The notes below the pieces were generated by a model. The model made no database searches, was not told the origin of the DNA, and saw only the letters and a program-made list of their open reading frames with translations. Positions 44,998-54,730 of a stretch of 64,000 nt of DNA are shown here, one piece after another. The stretch is from positions 1,543,501-1,607,500 of the forward strand of contig NZ_CALSFT010000002.1 in assembly GCF_943736995.1 (NCBI RefSeq). The letters run 5' to 3'. Positions within the stretch are counted from its first letter, which is position 1. Each line of letters opens with the position of its first letter. Source of the stretch: Sporosarcina sp. Marseille-Q4943. Its GTDB lineage: Bacteria > Bacillota > Bacilli > Bacillales_A > Planococcaceae. The translations under genes were made by a program, and so were the position numbers.

Positions 44998-45080
44998 GCT
45001 TAAAGGATTCGTAAACCGACAGATCTCTGGCATTCATACTACACTTCAATTTCAAAGCCTATAAACTCATACTCAAAAAG

Positions 45081-45110
45081 CCGATGAATAGTTGCATTCA
45101 TTGGTTTTTT
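45081..45110 (+). terminator. Terminator after spo0A
   Basis: CCGATGAAT pairs with ATTCATTGG (one G-U pair) around AGTTGC, then TTTTTT. The rest of 44998-45282 contains no evident gene. Confidence 0.75.
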
Positions 45111-45282
45111 ACGTTAAAAAACAGTTTGAAACTTTTTCTGAAAAACTTCGTCTGTACGTCGCTTGATGGACAATAATTGAGGTGAAAAGAGGAAAGAAAA
45201 AACTCGGCACAGTATTTCTCGAGTGTCCTAAATAACTCATTGTGGAAATATTATTTTAACTTTATAATAGGGAGGGGAGTTA

Positions 45283-46869
45283 ATGTGTAAACGAGGTGTT
45301 GAATTGCTTGTTCAAAATGTATTTTTTGATCTATACGTAGCAGGAGAAGATGTAATGCTCGACTTGAAAAAAACCGGTTTTCCTTTGAAATCGTTTGATA
45401 TGATTACAAATCAAAACCCAAGAGTCAAAATTTCCTCTTTTCCAGCTTTGAGAAAAGGCCTTACGGAAGTTGGAAATGGACATAAAATCGGTTATTTCTT
45501 ACCGCTTGTCGAAGTGATCGTTTCTCCTGACAAGATGAAAGCCGAAATTATTATCAATATGACAATAACTGAATTCCAATTGGAAAAACATCGATTGCTT
45601 CAACTTGTGAGAAAATCACTGGACGACCATGGTATCGTATTCGGCATAATTGAGTTAACTGAAACAGATCTGTTCCCGGGACGTGCCGTCATAGCAGCGT
45701 TAGGACGGGAGCCGGAAAAGGGCGCTGATGCCCAAATTACATATTTAAAAAAGCCAGAGAAAAAGCCAGTAATACGCGAAGACGGCTTGGCGGATTATTA
45801 TGAAATGAACTTCGTCACGCATGTGGCAGAAGGTGATTGGTTAGGTGAAAAAATACCGCCCACGGATGGCGTTCCCGGGAAGGATATTTTCGGAGGAGTT
45901 GTAGTCGCCATGCGCGGCGACGATGCGAAACTTCAATATGACAGAAAGTCTGTCGTTGAAGTCGAAGAACAAGGGAAAGTTGTCCTCCGAGCCCTGTTCG
46001 GAGGGGCGCTTGAATTCATAGATGATATTGTTAGTGTCGGAAAGCATTTAATCATCAATGGCGATGTTGGGCCTGAAACAGGTTCCATCACATTTGACGG
46101 AGCGGTGACAGTGCATGGAACTGTCATGGCGGGATACTCTGTGAATGCAACCGGTGATATCTCAATCGAAGGGAACGAAGGTGTCACAAATGCAAAGGAG
46201 ATCTGTTCATCCGAAGGGGATCTATATATTAAAGGCGGCGTCTTCGGAGGGGACATTTCACTTATAGAAGCTAGTGGCGACATATTCATTAAACATGCAA
46301 ACAATTGCAAGCTCTTTGCTAAAAACATTCACGTAGGCTTGTACATATTGGGCTCTGACGTAGTCGGTGAAACGGTTTCCGTTGATAAAAACAGGGGAAA
46401 GATTATTGGTGGACACATCGAAGCGCTTTTCAGGATTGAATGCGGATTCGCTGGTAATGCACATGAAAGAACGACTCATTTACAGGCGAAAGGAATCGAT
46501 AAGGATTTGATTTATCAAGAGATTCAGCAAATGGCTCTAGAATTGAAAGAGTTGCAAAAAACAGCAGGAAACCTCGAATCACAATTGTCGATGATCGAAG
46601 GTGCCCAGTCAAATCAATTGCGTGGAGAACAAGCGGAAGCATACGAAAAACTGAAAAAGACACTGAGGGCGAGCAGAGATATGATGTTTGAACTCGACCG
46701 TGAAATCCAGGCAGGGCTCTATAAGATAAAAACGGCTACACCCCCGCAAATTGAAATTACGCGTGAAGCTTATCCTGGTGTCATCATTCAGATTGGTGCA
46801 AAGTCAAGCTTGTTAAATAAAACGACGAAAGGTGTATTTGAAGTTGTCGATAATGTCCTCAATGTATAA
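45283..46869 (+). CDS. FapA family protein (DUF342)
   Basis: 528 aa. N-terminal unrecognised domain (about 1-110), FapA N-terminal region (about 115-265, containing GDWLGEKIPPTDGVPGKDIFG), a right-handed beta-helix of repeated short strands (about 270-400, e.g. TGDISIEGNEG, SSEGDLYIKGGVFGG), a coiled coil (about 405-470) and a C-terminal tail. The family includes Vibrio flagellar assembly protein A, but no flagellar genes are here; function is unknown. GGGAGGGGAG precedes the ATG. It lies between spo0A and the GDPD gene, not a B. subtilis arrangement. Confidence 0.82.
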   Translation: MCKRGVELLVQNVFFDLYVAGEDVMLDLKKTGFPLKSFDMITNQNPRVKISSFPALRKGLTEVGNGHKIGYFLPLVEVIVSPDKMKAEIIINMTITEFQLEKHRLLQLVRKSLDDHGIVFGIIELTETDLFPGRAVIAALGREPEKGADAQITYLKKPEKKPVIREDGLADYYEMNFVTHVAEGDWLGEKIPPTDGVPGKDIFGGVVVAMRGDDAKLQYDRKSVVEVEEQGKVVLRALFGGALEFIDDIVSVGKHLIINGDVGPETGSITFDGAVTVHGTVMAGYSVNATGDISIEGNEGVTNAKEICSSEGDLYIKGGVFGGDISLIEASGDIFIKHANNCKLFAKNIHVGLYILGSDVVGETVSVDKNRGKIIGGHIEALFRIECGFAGNAHERTTHLQAKGIDKDLIYQEIQQMALELKELQKTAGNLESQLSMIEGAQSNQLRGEQAEAYEKLKKTLRASRDMMFELDREIQAGLYKIKTATPPQIEITREAYPGVIIQIGAKSSLLNKTTKGVFEVVDNVLNV

Positions 46870-47569
46870 ACCGACAGTGTTCGCGCATAGGGGCGCTTCG
46901 GGCATCTGTTTTGAAAATACGATGAGTGCGTTCAAGGAAGCGGTAAGGCAAAGGGCGGACGGCATCGAACTGGATATTCAATTGACAGCGGACGGAGTGC
47001 CCGTAGTTGTCCATGACGTGGACCTTTATAGAATTTCCGGAATACGGAAGCGAATTTCTTCTCTACATTTTAGTGAACTGGAAAACATAAATGTTGGAAG
47101 GAAGTATTTCAGGCGCTTTCTCGGGCATCGCATCCCGACATTGCGGGAAGCCGTTTCATTCTGCGAATTGAATCGCTTAGCTTTGAACATCGAGTTGAAA
47201 GAGACAGTTTCCGAAAGACCGGAATTTTTAAGGAAGATTATCGATATGGCTGTCATGTTGGATAATGTCCATATTTCTTCATTTGATCCGGAAATCCTTA
47301 AAAAGACAAAGACTATGGAACGGGCAATCGAAACGGCTTTACTTGTAAAAAGAAAGACTACGGAATGGAACAGCTTGGAGAACTATCATTACGTGGATGG
47401 ATTCAATTTCCACAAGCGTCTGCTGAAAGAGCCATATATTGGAGCGCTTATTGCAAGTGGAAAGAAATTGAGGGTATATGGTATGACTGGCAAGGAGATA
47501 ATCGCTTCTCAACCACCTTCGTACATAGATGGTTGGATAACTGACTACCCTGGCAGGTTCAAAAAATAG
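46853..47569 (+). CDS. Glycerophosphodiester phosphodiesterase
   Basis: About 238 aa. Hydrolyses glycerophosphodiesters to glycerol 3-phosphate and an alcohol. TIM-barrel GDPD motifs: FAHRGASG with the catalytic His, ENT, GIELDIQLTADGVPVVVHD (metal Glu/Asp and second catalytic His), LNIELKE. Overlaps the end of the FapA gene; start uncertain (46853, 46862 or GTG 46832), with no strong ribosome-binding site, so translational coupling is likely. Corresponds by place to B. subtilis yqiK. No signal peptide, so probably cytoplasmic. Confidence 0.88.
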   Translation: MSSMYKPTVFAHRGASGICFENTMSAFKEAVRQRADGIELDIQLTADGVPVVVHDVDLYRISGIRKRISSLHFSELENINVGRKYFRRFLGHRIPTLREAVSFCELNRLALNIELKETVSERPEFLRKIIDMAVMLDNVHISSFDPEILKKTKTMERAIETALLVKRKTTEWNSLENYHYVDGFNFHKRLLKEPYIGALIASGKKLRVYGMTGKEIIASQPPSYIDGWITDYPGRFKK

Positions 47570-47572
47570 AAG

Positions 47573-47608
47573 AAAAGGACATTGGCAAAAATCGGCCAAT
47601 GTCCTTTT
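47573..47608. terminator. Bidirectional terminator
   Basis: Perfect 14-bp stem AAAAGGACATTGGC with GCCAATGTCCTTTT; between convergent GDPD and DUF2627 genes. Confidence 0.88.
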
Positions 47609-47624
47609 TATTTCAATAGAATTA

Positions 47625-47855
47625 CTACTTGAAACGCTCTTGTACCCGTCCTTTCCGGCGATCACGACGCAGAAGGAACCCTGCAAAAAATGCGAGACCC
47701 GCACCGAACATGAGGAAGCCGACCGTGAATTGAAGCCAGATGAAAGGGAATGGATTAAATTGGATTCCGAAAAGTGAATCACGCATGAGCTTAATGCCGC
47801 CAGCCGTGATAAGAATGGGAATCAATAGTACTATGAATGCCGCCATACGAGCCAT
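47625..47855 (-). CDS. DUF2627 family membrane protein (YqzF-like)
   Basis: 76 aa with two membrane helices (about 4-24 and 38-62) and a strongly basic tail (LLRRDRRKGRVQERFK). Matches DUF2627, whose B. subtilis member yqzF lies next to bkdR. AAGGAG precedes the ATG on the minus strand. Function unknown. Confidence 0.82.
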   Translation of the reverse strand: MARMAAFIVLLIPILITAGGIKLMRDSLFGIQFNPFPFIWLQFTVGFLMFGAGLAFFAGFLLRRDRRKGRVQERFK

Positions 47856-47901
47856 AATATCAATCTCCTTACCAAATTTAATTTTACCTGCTCAACAATT
47901 A

Positions 47902-47930
47902 TTGTCAAGAACAGAGCAATCGTGTATGAT
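47902..47930 (+). promoter_or_regulatory. Sigma-A-type promoter of the bkdR-bkd operon
   Basis: TTGTCA (47902-47907), 17-base spacer, TATGAT (47925-47930), each hexamer one base off consensus. It lies 52 bases before bkdR. No -24/-12 sequence (TGGCAC-N5-TTGCA type) is seen here or before ptb. Confidence 0.65.
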
Positions 47931-47981
47931 GATTATAGATTTGCAAAAGATTGCATGGTGCTAAAAGGAGATTGAATATCC

Positions 47982-50015
47982 TTGCAAAATGTACTCATTG
48001 TTGGAGCGGGCTCTGGGGGCACGAAAATATTAAACTTGCTCTTAAACTCGAATTTCATGAATGTGTCGGCAATTGTCGATATTGATGAACAGGCACCGGG
48101 ACTTGTAATCGCTAAGAAGCTAGGAATCTCGCATGGTTCCGATTGGAAGCCGTTCTTGACCGATGAAGTCCAGATAGTTTTTGATGTAACAGGGGATAAC
48201 ACGGTTTTCAATGAATTAATGAAGAGCATTCAAATGCATACGTTATTGATTCCGGGATCCGTCGCGAATCTGCTCGTTGACCTCTTGAATGAGAATGATC
48301 AATTCATCGGGAAAATTCAAACCGAAATGGATAGACAACGGCTCATTTTTAATTCAATCGATGAAGGCATGATTGGAATCGATCAAGAGGGCATTATTGA
48401 TTTTATTAATGAAAGCGCTTGCAAAATGTTAGAAGTTTCTGATTTTGACGCAATTGGCAACTCGATTTTGGATATCATCCCGGAAAGCAAATTGGTCAGG
48501 GTACTTACATCCGGAAACCCTGAGATGAATGAAGAATTGATTTTGCCGAACGGGGTGAAAATTGTCAGTTCCCGTTATCCGCTCGTTTCTGCAGAAGGAA
48601 AAACCTTCGGCGCATTTGCGATTTTTAAGGATGTATCGGAGGTTCTCAAACTTGCTGAGGAAATCACGGATTTAAAGTCGGTGAAAACGATGCTGGAAGC
48701 AATCATTCATTCGAGTGATGACGCAATTTCAGTAGTTGATGAAAAAGGGAATGGCGTACTTGTCAACCCAGCGTATACGCGTATCACTGGCCTATCTGAA
48801 GATGAGGTAATCGGTAAACCGGCAACGGTCGATATAAATGAAGGCGAAAGCATCCATATGAAAGTGTTAAAGACGAAAAAACCGGTCCGCGGAGTAAGTA
48901 TGAGGATTGGGGAAGGCAATCGGGATGTAATCGTTAATGTCGCTCCAATCATCGTCGATCAGCAAATAAAGGGCAGCATTGGAGTCATCCATGATATAAC
49001 CGAAATGCGAAGTCTCATGAAAGAATTGGATTGGGCCAGACAAACGATTCGTAAATTGGAGTCAACTTACACATTTGACGATATCCATGGAAGCTCTCCG
49101 GATATCGGCCTTGCAGTCGACCAGGCACGAATCGCCTCGAAATCGGATATCCCTGTCATGTTGCGAGGAGAAGCGGGCTCAGGGAAAGAATTATTTGCAA
49201 ACGCCATCCATAGCGGAAGTGAAAGAAAATCGAATAAATTCATCCGAATGAACTGCGGTGCAATTGATCCCGCCGTTATTGAGAAGGAGTTGTTCGGAGA
49301 TAGCGGTAGTCATAACACTGGTACATCAATCAGAGTAGGACTATTGGAAGAGGCTAGGGAAGGAACTCTCCTACTGGATGAAGTGACTGATTTGCCTTTA
49401 TCTGTCCAATCAAGACTTCTCGAATACTTGCAGCTTTCAATGAAACGAGTGGATGGCCGAAGTTCTGCAAATACAGCGCGAATCATAGTGGCCACTTCTA
49501 AAAACCTTGAGAAGGCAATTCATGAAGGCACCTTTAATATGGATTTGTATTATGTGCTAAACCGTTTGTCTATTCAAATTCCACCATTACGGACGAGAAA
49601 AGTGGATATACCTGAAGTGGCTCTTCATCTCTTGGAGAAGCTTAATCAGGAGTTTGGCATGAATGTAGAAAAAATATCTGATGAAGCTATGGCGAAGTTA
49701 CAGAAATACGAATGGCCGGGCAACGTGCGAGAACTCGAAAACGTGTTAAGTCGTGCGATGATTTTTATGAAGCATGGATCATCCGTTATCGGGGAAGAAG
49801 ATATAAGACGGTCGCTTTTCACGAATGAAGTGAAAACAGGCGAGGATATTCTCACTGAAAAAAGCACTTTAGCTTCGATAATGGACGATTACGAAAGAAC
49901 AGTGCTTGAAAAGGCTTTGGATGAACATGACGGTAACAAATCATTGACAGCGAGCCGTCTAGGAATATCATTGCGCTCCTTATATTACAAACTGGAGAAA
50001 TACAAACTCATTTGA
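47982..50015 (+). CDS. bkdR: BkdR, sigma-54-activator-type regulator with degenerate GAFTGA loop
   Basis: 677 aa. N-terminal Rossmann-like region (LIVGAGSGGTKIL, 1-110), two PAS domains (about 120-230 and 245-350), AAA+ domain (about 365-590; GEAGSGKE Walker A, GTLLLDEV Walker B) and Fis-type HTH at the end. In the loop after ELFG, where sigma-54 activators have GAFTGA, this protein has SHNTGT. B. subtilis BkdR activates the bkd operon with sigma-L. Here bkdR heads the operon itself. TTG start with AAAAGGAG about 11 bases upstream. Confidence 0.88.
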   Translation: MQNVLIVGAGSGGTKILNLLLNSNFMNVSAIVDIDEQAPGLVIAKKLGISHGSDWKPFLTDEVQIVFDVTGDNTVFNELMKSIQMHTLLIPGSVANLLVDLLNENDQFIGKIQTEMDRQRLIFNSIDEGMIGIDQEGIIDFINESACKMLEVSDFDAIGNSILDIIPESKLVRVLTSGNPEMNEELILPNGVKIVSSRYPLVSAEGKTFGAFAIFKDVSEVLKLAEEITDLKSVKTMLEAIIHSSDDAISVVDEKGNGVLVNPAYTRITGLSEDEVIGKPATVDINEGESIHMKVLKTKKPVRGVSMRIGEGNRDVIVNVAPIIVDQQIKGSIGVIHDITEMRSLMKELDWARQTIRKLESTYTFDDIHGSSPDIGLAVDQARIASKSDIPVMLRGEAGSGKELFANAIHSGSERKSNKFIRMNCGAIDPAVIEKELFGDSGSHNTGTSIRVGLLEEAREGTLLLDEVTDLPLSVQSRLLEYLQLSMKRVDGRSSANTARIIVATSKNLEKAIHEGTFNMDLYYVLNRLSIQIPPLRTRKVDIPEVALHLLEKLNQEFGMNVEKISDEAMAKLQKYEWPGNVRELENVLSRAMIFMKHGSSVIGEEDIRRSLFTNEVKTGEDILTEKSTLASIMDDYERTVLEKALDEHDGNKSLTASRLGISLRSLYYKLEKYKLI

Positions 50016-50029
50016 AGGAGGCTGCTGAT

Positions 50030-50938
50030 ATGTCATCACTAGATGCTTTGGTTGAAAAAACGGCTTCTTCCGGAACGCACGTCGTGTCCGTCGCATGCGC
50101 CGCGGATAGGGGAGTCCTTGAAGCAGTGGAAATGGCAATTATGAAAGGAATCGCATCTTTTCTACTCTTTGATGATGAAGAACGATTACGTCTAACAATC
50201 AAAGATCATTTTCCTGAATTGGACGGACATCCATACATCACTCTTATACACGTCGACAGCAAGGAAGAGGCGGCTGAAAAGTCTGTACGTGCCGTATCAA
50301 GCGGTGATGCACAGGTTTTAATGAAAGGCAACTTGCCGACCGCTATCATCCTGAAAGCCGTTTTAAATGGAGATTACGGGTTGCGGACCGGGAAAGTATT
50401 GTCCCATGTTGCTGCATTTGAAGTGGACGGCTATGATCGGTTGCTTTTCGTCACAGATGCAGGCATGAATATTGCGCCTAACTTGGAAGAAAAAGCGCAA
50501 ATCATACGGAACGCAGTAGCTGCTGCAAAGGCATGCGGTGTGGAAATGCCGATTGTCGCCCCGCTTGCAGCGATCGAAACGATCAACCCGGTGATGGTGC
50601 CCACAACCGATGCAGCATCGCTTGTCGTCATGAATCAAAGAGGGCAGATTAAGGATTGTGTCATTGACGGTCCTCTTGCCTTGGATAATGCGGTGTCCAT
50701 CGAATCTGCAAAACACAAAGGGATTACGAGCGAAACTGCGGGATTAGCCGATATTCTTGTAGTGCCTTCAATTGAAGCCGGAAATATATTATATAAATCA
50801 CTCATGTATTTCGCAAAGGCGAAAGTCGGCGGCATCATACAAGGCGCAAAGGCTCCGATTGTACTGACATCGAGGTCAGATAGCGCAGAAAGCAAGCTTT
50901 ATTCATTGGCATTAGCCATACAGACATCAAAAAACTAA
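50030..50938 (+). CDS. ptb: Phosphate butyryltransferase (branched-chain acyl)
   Basis: 302 aa of the phosphate acetyl/butyryltransferase family. Converts (iso)butyryl-CoA and phosphate to acyl phosphate and CoA. Conserved VLMKGNLPTA, VTDAGMNIAPNLEEKAQI and GIIQGAKAPIVLTSR stretches. GAAGGAGG is just before the ATG at 50030; only 14 bases separate it from the bkdR stop. With Buk it can harvest ATP from branched-chain acyl-CoAs or supply them in reverse. Confidence 0.92.
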   Translation: MSSLDALVEKTASSGTHVVSVACAADRGVLEAVEMAIMKGIASFLLFDDEERLRLTIKDHFPELDGHPYITLIHVDSKEEAAEKSVRAVSSGDAQVLMKGNLPTAIILKAVLNGDYGLRTGKVLSHVAAFEVDGYDRLLFVTDAGMNIAPNLEEKAQIIRNAVAAAKACGVEMPIVAPLAAIETINPVMVPTTDAASLVVMNQRGQIKDCVIDGPLALDNAVSIESAKHKGITSETAGLADILVVPSIEAGNILYKSLMYFAKAKVGGIIQGAKAPIVLTSRSDSAESKLYSLALAIQTSKN

Positions 50939-50968
50939 AAACGGATATTCCGGAGGAGGAAACGCATC

Positions 50969-52066
50969 ATGGAAATTTTTAAATATATGGAAACTCACGA
51001 TTACGAACAGTTGGTTATTTGCCAAGATAAAACTTCAGGATTGAAGGCAATCATCGCAATCCACGATACAACATTAGGTCCTGCTCTAGGCGGCACCCGC
51101 ATGTGGACATACGCAAGTGAAGAAGAAGCAATCGAGGATGCACTCCGATTAGCAAAAGGAATGACTTATAAAAATGCAGCGGCAGGACTTGATTTAGGCG
51201 GCGGCAAGACAGTTATCATCGGTAATCCGAAAACGGATAAAAACCCAGAGATGTTCCGCGCATTCGGCCGATTCATTGAAGGGTTGAACGGAAGATATAT
51301 TACTGCGGAGGACGTTGGCACGACAGAAGAGGATATGGATCTGATCCATTTGGAAACAGATTATGTAACAGGCGTTTCCGCGGAGTTCGGTTCATCGGGC
51401 AACCCGTCCCCTGTAACGGCGTTCGGTGTATACAAAGGGATGAAGGCTGCGGCTAAGGAAGCATTCGGAAATGATTCCCTTGAAGGCAGGACGGTTGCAG
51501 TACAAGGCGTCGGAAACGTTGCTTATAAGCTTTGTGAATACTTGCATGAAGAAGGTGCAAAGCTCATTGTCACCGATATTAATAAGGAAGCGGTCCAACG
51601 CGCCGTTGAGGCTTTTGGTGCAACCGCTGTCGAAACGGATGAAATCTATTCGCAAGATGCGGATATTTTCGCACCGTGTGCATTAGGAGCAATCATCAAT
51701 GACGAAACGATTCCTCAATTCAAAGTGAAAGTGATCGCAGGTTCAGCGAATAATCAATTGAAAAATCCGGAGCATGGCGATACCATCCATGAAATGGGCA
51801 TCGTCTACGCACCCGACTATGTCATCAACTCAGGCGGCGTCATCAATGTGGCAGATGAGCTTGCAGGCTACAACCGGGAACGGGCATTGAAACGGGTAGC
51901 GGGCATTTACGATACAATTGAAAAGATTTTCGCAATCTCCAAGCGTGATAACATCCCTTCCTATGTTGCGGCTGATCGTCTTGCAGAGGAACGGATCGCA
52001 CGGGTTGCCAAATCACGTGGCCAATTCCTGCAAAAGGAAAAAAGCGTTCTTAATCGAAAAAAATAA
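50969..52066 (+). CDS. bcd: Leucine (branched-chain amino acid) dehydrogenase
   Basis: 365 aa NAD-dependent dehydrogenase deaminating Leu, Ile and Val to the keto acids. Catalytic lysines K68 and K80 ([14 protein letters not shown]), Glu/Leu/Phe/Val DH pattern, Rossmann [23 protein letters not shown] precedes the ATG. Feeds the dehydrogenase complex encoded downstream. Confidence 0.94.
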   Translation: MEIFKYMETHDYEQLVICQDKTSGLKAIIAIHDTTLGPALGGTRMWTYASEEEAIEDALRLAKGMTYKNAAAGLDLGGGKTVIIGNPKTDKNPEMFRAFGRFIEGLNGRYITAEDVGTTEEDMDLIHLETDYVTGVSAEFGSSGNPSPVTAFGVYKGMKAAAKEAFGNDSLEGRTVAVQGVGNVAYKLCEYLHEEGAKLIVTDINKEAVQRAVEAFGATAVETDEIYSQDADIFAPCALGAIINDETIPQFKVKVIAGSANNQLKNPEHGDTIHEMGIVYAPDYVINSGGVINVADELAGYNRERALKRVAGIYDTIEKIFAISKRDNIPSYVAADRLAEERIARVAKSRGQFLQKEKSVLNRKK

Positions 52067-52111
52067 TATTACCAAAGAAATTTACGTACAGACCGATAGG
52101 AGGGATGGCCT

Positions 52112-53194
52112 GTGCAAAAGAAAAGCTTCCGGATTCTAGTCATCAATCCCGGATCTACATCAACGAAAATCGGTGTGTACGATAATGAAAAAAATATTTT
52201 TGAAGACACATTGAGGCATCAAGCGGAAAAGCTTGCACAATTCGCTTCTGTCATCGATCAGTACAGTTTTCGAAAAGATGTCATCCTCTCTTCGTTGAAC
52301 GCTGGCGGCATCCAATTGACGGATTTGGATGCTGTCTGTGGAAGAGGCGGATTACTCCGACCGATTTCGGGAGGTACATATAACGTCAATGAAGAAATGC
52401 TCAACGACTTGAAAAAGGGATTTTCCGGTCAGCATGCTTCCAATCTTGGCGGTATCCTTGCGAATGAAATTGCTTCTGATGCAAGGATCCCTGCCTTTAT
52501 CGTCGACCCGGTAGTTGTCGATGAGATGCAACCGATCGCCCGTATTTCAGGATTTGCACCGATCAGCAGAAAGTCGATTTTCCACGCACTCAACCAGAAA
52601 GCGGTTGCCAGAAGATATGCGAAACAGATCGGTAAAAGCTATAATGAGCTCCGATTGATCGTCACTCATATGGGAGGCGGCATAACTGTTGGAGCACACC
52701 GTTACGGCAAAGTGATAGACGTGAATAACGGCCTGCATGGAGACGGGCCGTTCAGTCCAGAACGGGCAGGAACGGTTCCGATCGGCGAGTTGGTCGATCT
52801 ATGCTATTCAGGAACTTATTTCAGAAAAGAAATAATGGCAAAACTTGTCGGGCAGGGTGGCCTCGTCGGCTATTTAGGAACAAACGACGCTGTCAATGTA
52901 GAAAAAAGGATAGAAGCCGGCGACGAGAAAGCAGCACTGCTCTATGAAGCGATGGCTTATCAAGTCGCAAAAGAGATTGGAAGTGCTGCAACCGTGCTCG
53001 AAGGCAAAGTCGATGCCATTATATTGACTGGCGGCCTCGCATACGGCAAGGAATATGTAGAAATGATCAAAAACCGAGTTGAGTGGATATCCAAAGTAGT
53101 AACATATCCGGGTGAAGACGAGCTGCAAGCCCTTGCGGAAGGGGCTCTACGGGTCATGATTGGGGAAGAGCAAGCAAAAACCTATCCGTCCTAA
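52112..53194 (+). CDS. buk: Butyrate kinase
   Basis: 360 aa acetokinase-family enzyme; acyl phosphate plus ADP to acid plus [21 protein letters not shown] at the start, [41 protein letters not shown] phosphate loops ([13 protein letters not shown] shown). GTG start with ATAGGAGGG upstream. Pairs with ptb. Confidence 0.94.
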   Translation: MQKKSFRILVINPGSTSTKIGVYDNEKNIFEDTLRHQAEKLAQFASVIDQYSFRKDVILSSLNAGGIQLTDLDAVCGRGGLLRPISGGTYNVNEEMLNDLKKGFSGQHASNLGGILANEIASDARIPAFIVDPVVVDEMQPIARISGFAPISRKSIFHALNQKAVARRYAKQIGKSYNELRLIVTHMGGGITVGAHRYGKVIDVNNGLHGDGPFSPERAGTVPIGELVDLCYSGTYFRKEIMAKLVGQGGLVGYLGTNDAVNVEKRIEAGDEKAALLYEAMAYQVAKEIGSAATVLEGKVDAIILTGGLAYGKEYVEMIKNRVEWISKVVTYPGEDELQALAEGALRVMIGEEQAKTYPS

Positions 53195-53224
53195 TGGATA
53201 GCGAAGAGGAGGCCATGATTACTG

Positions 53225-54652
53225 ATGGCAAACGAATATGATGTAGTAATTTTAGGTGGAGGTACCGGCGGCTACGTCGCTGCTATACGCGCCGCACAAT
53301 TAGGCCTTAAGACTGCTCTTGTGGAAAAGGATGCTCTTGGCGGGACTTGCTTGCATAAAGGCTGCATCCCGAGCAAAGCCTTATTGAAAAGTGCAGAAGT
53401 ATATCAAATGACAAAAAATGAAGCAGCCCACTTCGGCGTGGATACGAATGGCACATCTTTGAATTTTGAACGTGTCCAAGCAAGGAAAGATGAAATCGTT
53501 CAACAATTGCACAAGGGTGTCATTGGACTAATGAAAAAAGGGAAAATTGATGTCTATGAAGGACACGGCCGCATGTTGGGCCCGTCCATCTTTTCTCCTA
53601 TGCCGGGTACCATATCAGTTGAAATGAATAACGGGGAAGAGAATGAAATGCTCATCTTGAAAAACTTGATCATTGCTACCGGTTCGAGACCCCGGACGTT
53701 ACCGGGTTTGGAGATCGATGAACAAAAGGTCCTTTCTTCGGACGGAGCTCTGAAAATGACTGAACTTCCGAAATCGATGCTCATTGTTGGAGGCGGTGTC
53801 ATCGGAATCGAATGGGCATCGATGTTGAGTGATTTTGGTGTGGAAATCACTGTAATTGAATATGCGGACCGAATCATTCCTACGGAAGATGAAGATATAT
53901 CGAAGGAAATGAAAAAGCTCCTAACTAAAAAGGGAATTACTTTTGTGACAGGGGCGAAAGTGGCACCCGACAGTGTTACAAAAACAGAGAAATCTGTCAC
54001 GGTTTCCGCTGAAGTAGCAGGCGAAATGAAGGAATTTACCGCAGAGAAGATGCTCGTTTCAGTTGGACGCCAAGCTAATGTCGAAGGAATCGGCATCGAG
54101 AATACAGAAATACAAATCGAAAACGGTTATATTCAAACGAAGCCGACGTATCAGACGAAGGAAAGCCATATTTACGCAATCGGTGATGTGATCGGTGGGC
54201 TTCAGCTAGCTCATGTAGCTTCCCATGAAGGCATAGCAGCAGTAGAACATATCGCAGGACGCGCGACTGAACCGATCAATTACACGAACATATCCCGATG
54301 CATCTATTCAAGTCCTGAGGCTGCAAGTGTCGGTCTTACGGAAGCGCAGGCTAAGGAACAAGGGTTTGACGTCAAGGTAGGTAAATTCCCGTTTGCTGCA
54401 ATTGGCAAGGCGCTTGTAAATGGCAATGCCGACGGATTCGTGAAAATTATCGCCGATAAGAAATCGGATGATATTTTAGGTTTCCATATGATCGGAGGTC
54501 AAGTAACTGATTTGATTTCGGAAGCAGGACTCGCAATGGTCCTCGATGCGACTCCGTGGGAAGTGGCTTCAACAATCCATCCACATCCATCGTTGTCCGA
54601 AGTGATCGGTGAAGCAGCGCTATCAGTGGATGGTATTGCAATTCATATGTAA
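53225..54652 (+). CDS. lpdV: Dihydrolipoyl dehydrogenase (E3) of the branched-chain complex
   Basis: 475 aa. Reoxidises dihydrolipoyl E2 with NAD. FAD motif GGGTGG (11-16), redox pair C42/C47 in GGTCLHKGCIPS, NAD motif VGGGVIGIEWASM, C-terminal HPHPSLSEVIGEAAL with the catalytic His-Glu. GAGGAGG is about 13 bases before the ATG. Part of the bkd operon. Confidence 0.95.
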   Translation: MANEYDVVILGGGTGGYVAAIRAAQLGLKTALVEKDALGGTCLHKGCIPSKALLKSAEVYQMTKNEAAHFGVDTNGTSLNFERVQARKDEIVQQLHKGVIGLMKKGKIDVYEGHGRMLGPSIFSPMPGTISVEMNNGEENEMLILKNLIIATGSRPRTLPGLEIDEQKVLSSDGALKMTELPKSMLIVGGGVIGIEWASMLSDFGVEITVIEYADRIIPTEDEDISKEMKKLLTKKGITFVTGAKVAPDSVTKTEKSVTVSAEVAGEMKEFTAEKMLVSVGRQANVEGIGIENTEIQIENGYIQTKPTYQTKESHIYAIGDVIGGLQLAHVASHEGIAAVEHIAGRATEPINYTNISRCIYSSPEAASVGLTEAQAKEQGFDVKVGKFPFAAIGKALVNGNADGFVKIIADKKSDDILGFHMIGGQVTDLISEAGLAMVLDATPWEVASTIHPHPSLSEVIGEAALSVDGIAIHM

Positions 54653-54655
54653 TCG

Positions 54656-54704
54656 TAATGATCGGAAATGAATTTAAGAAATTCCTTTCCGGTCCGGTCA
54701 TTTG
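54656..54704 (+). other. Intra-operon hairpin between lpdV and bkdAA
   Basis: AATGATCGGAAA pairs imperfectly with TTTCCGG..TCATT, with an inner AATTT/AAATT helix. No T-run follows; possible RNA-processing or stability element. Confidence 0.4.
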
Positions 54705-54730
54705 ACTTTAAAAAGAAGGGGGTTTAAAAC

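Noticed and set aside
45240..45268. TTGTGG-N17-TATAAT as promoter of the FapA gene
   Set aside because: Good match, but the start site would fall inside the ribosome-binding site, leaving about 8 bases of leader; not accepted without mapping data.
47954..47975. TGGTGC upstream of bkdR as a sigma-54 -24 element
   Set aside because: No TTGC -12 element at the required spacing; the spacing region is the ribosome-binding site.
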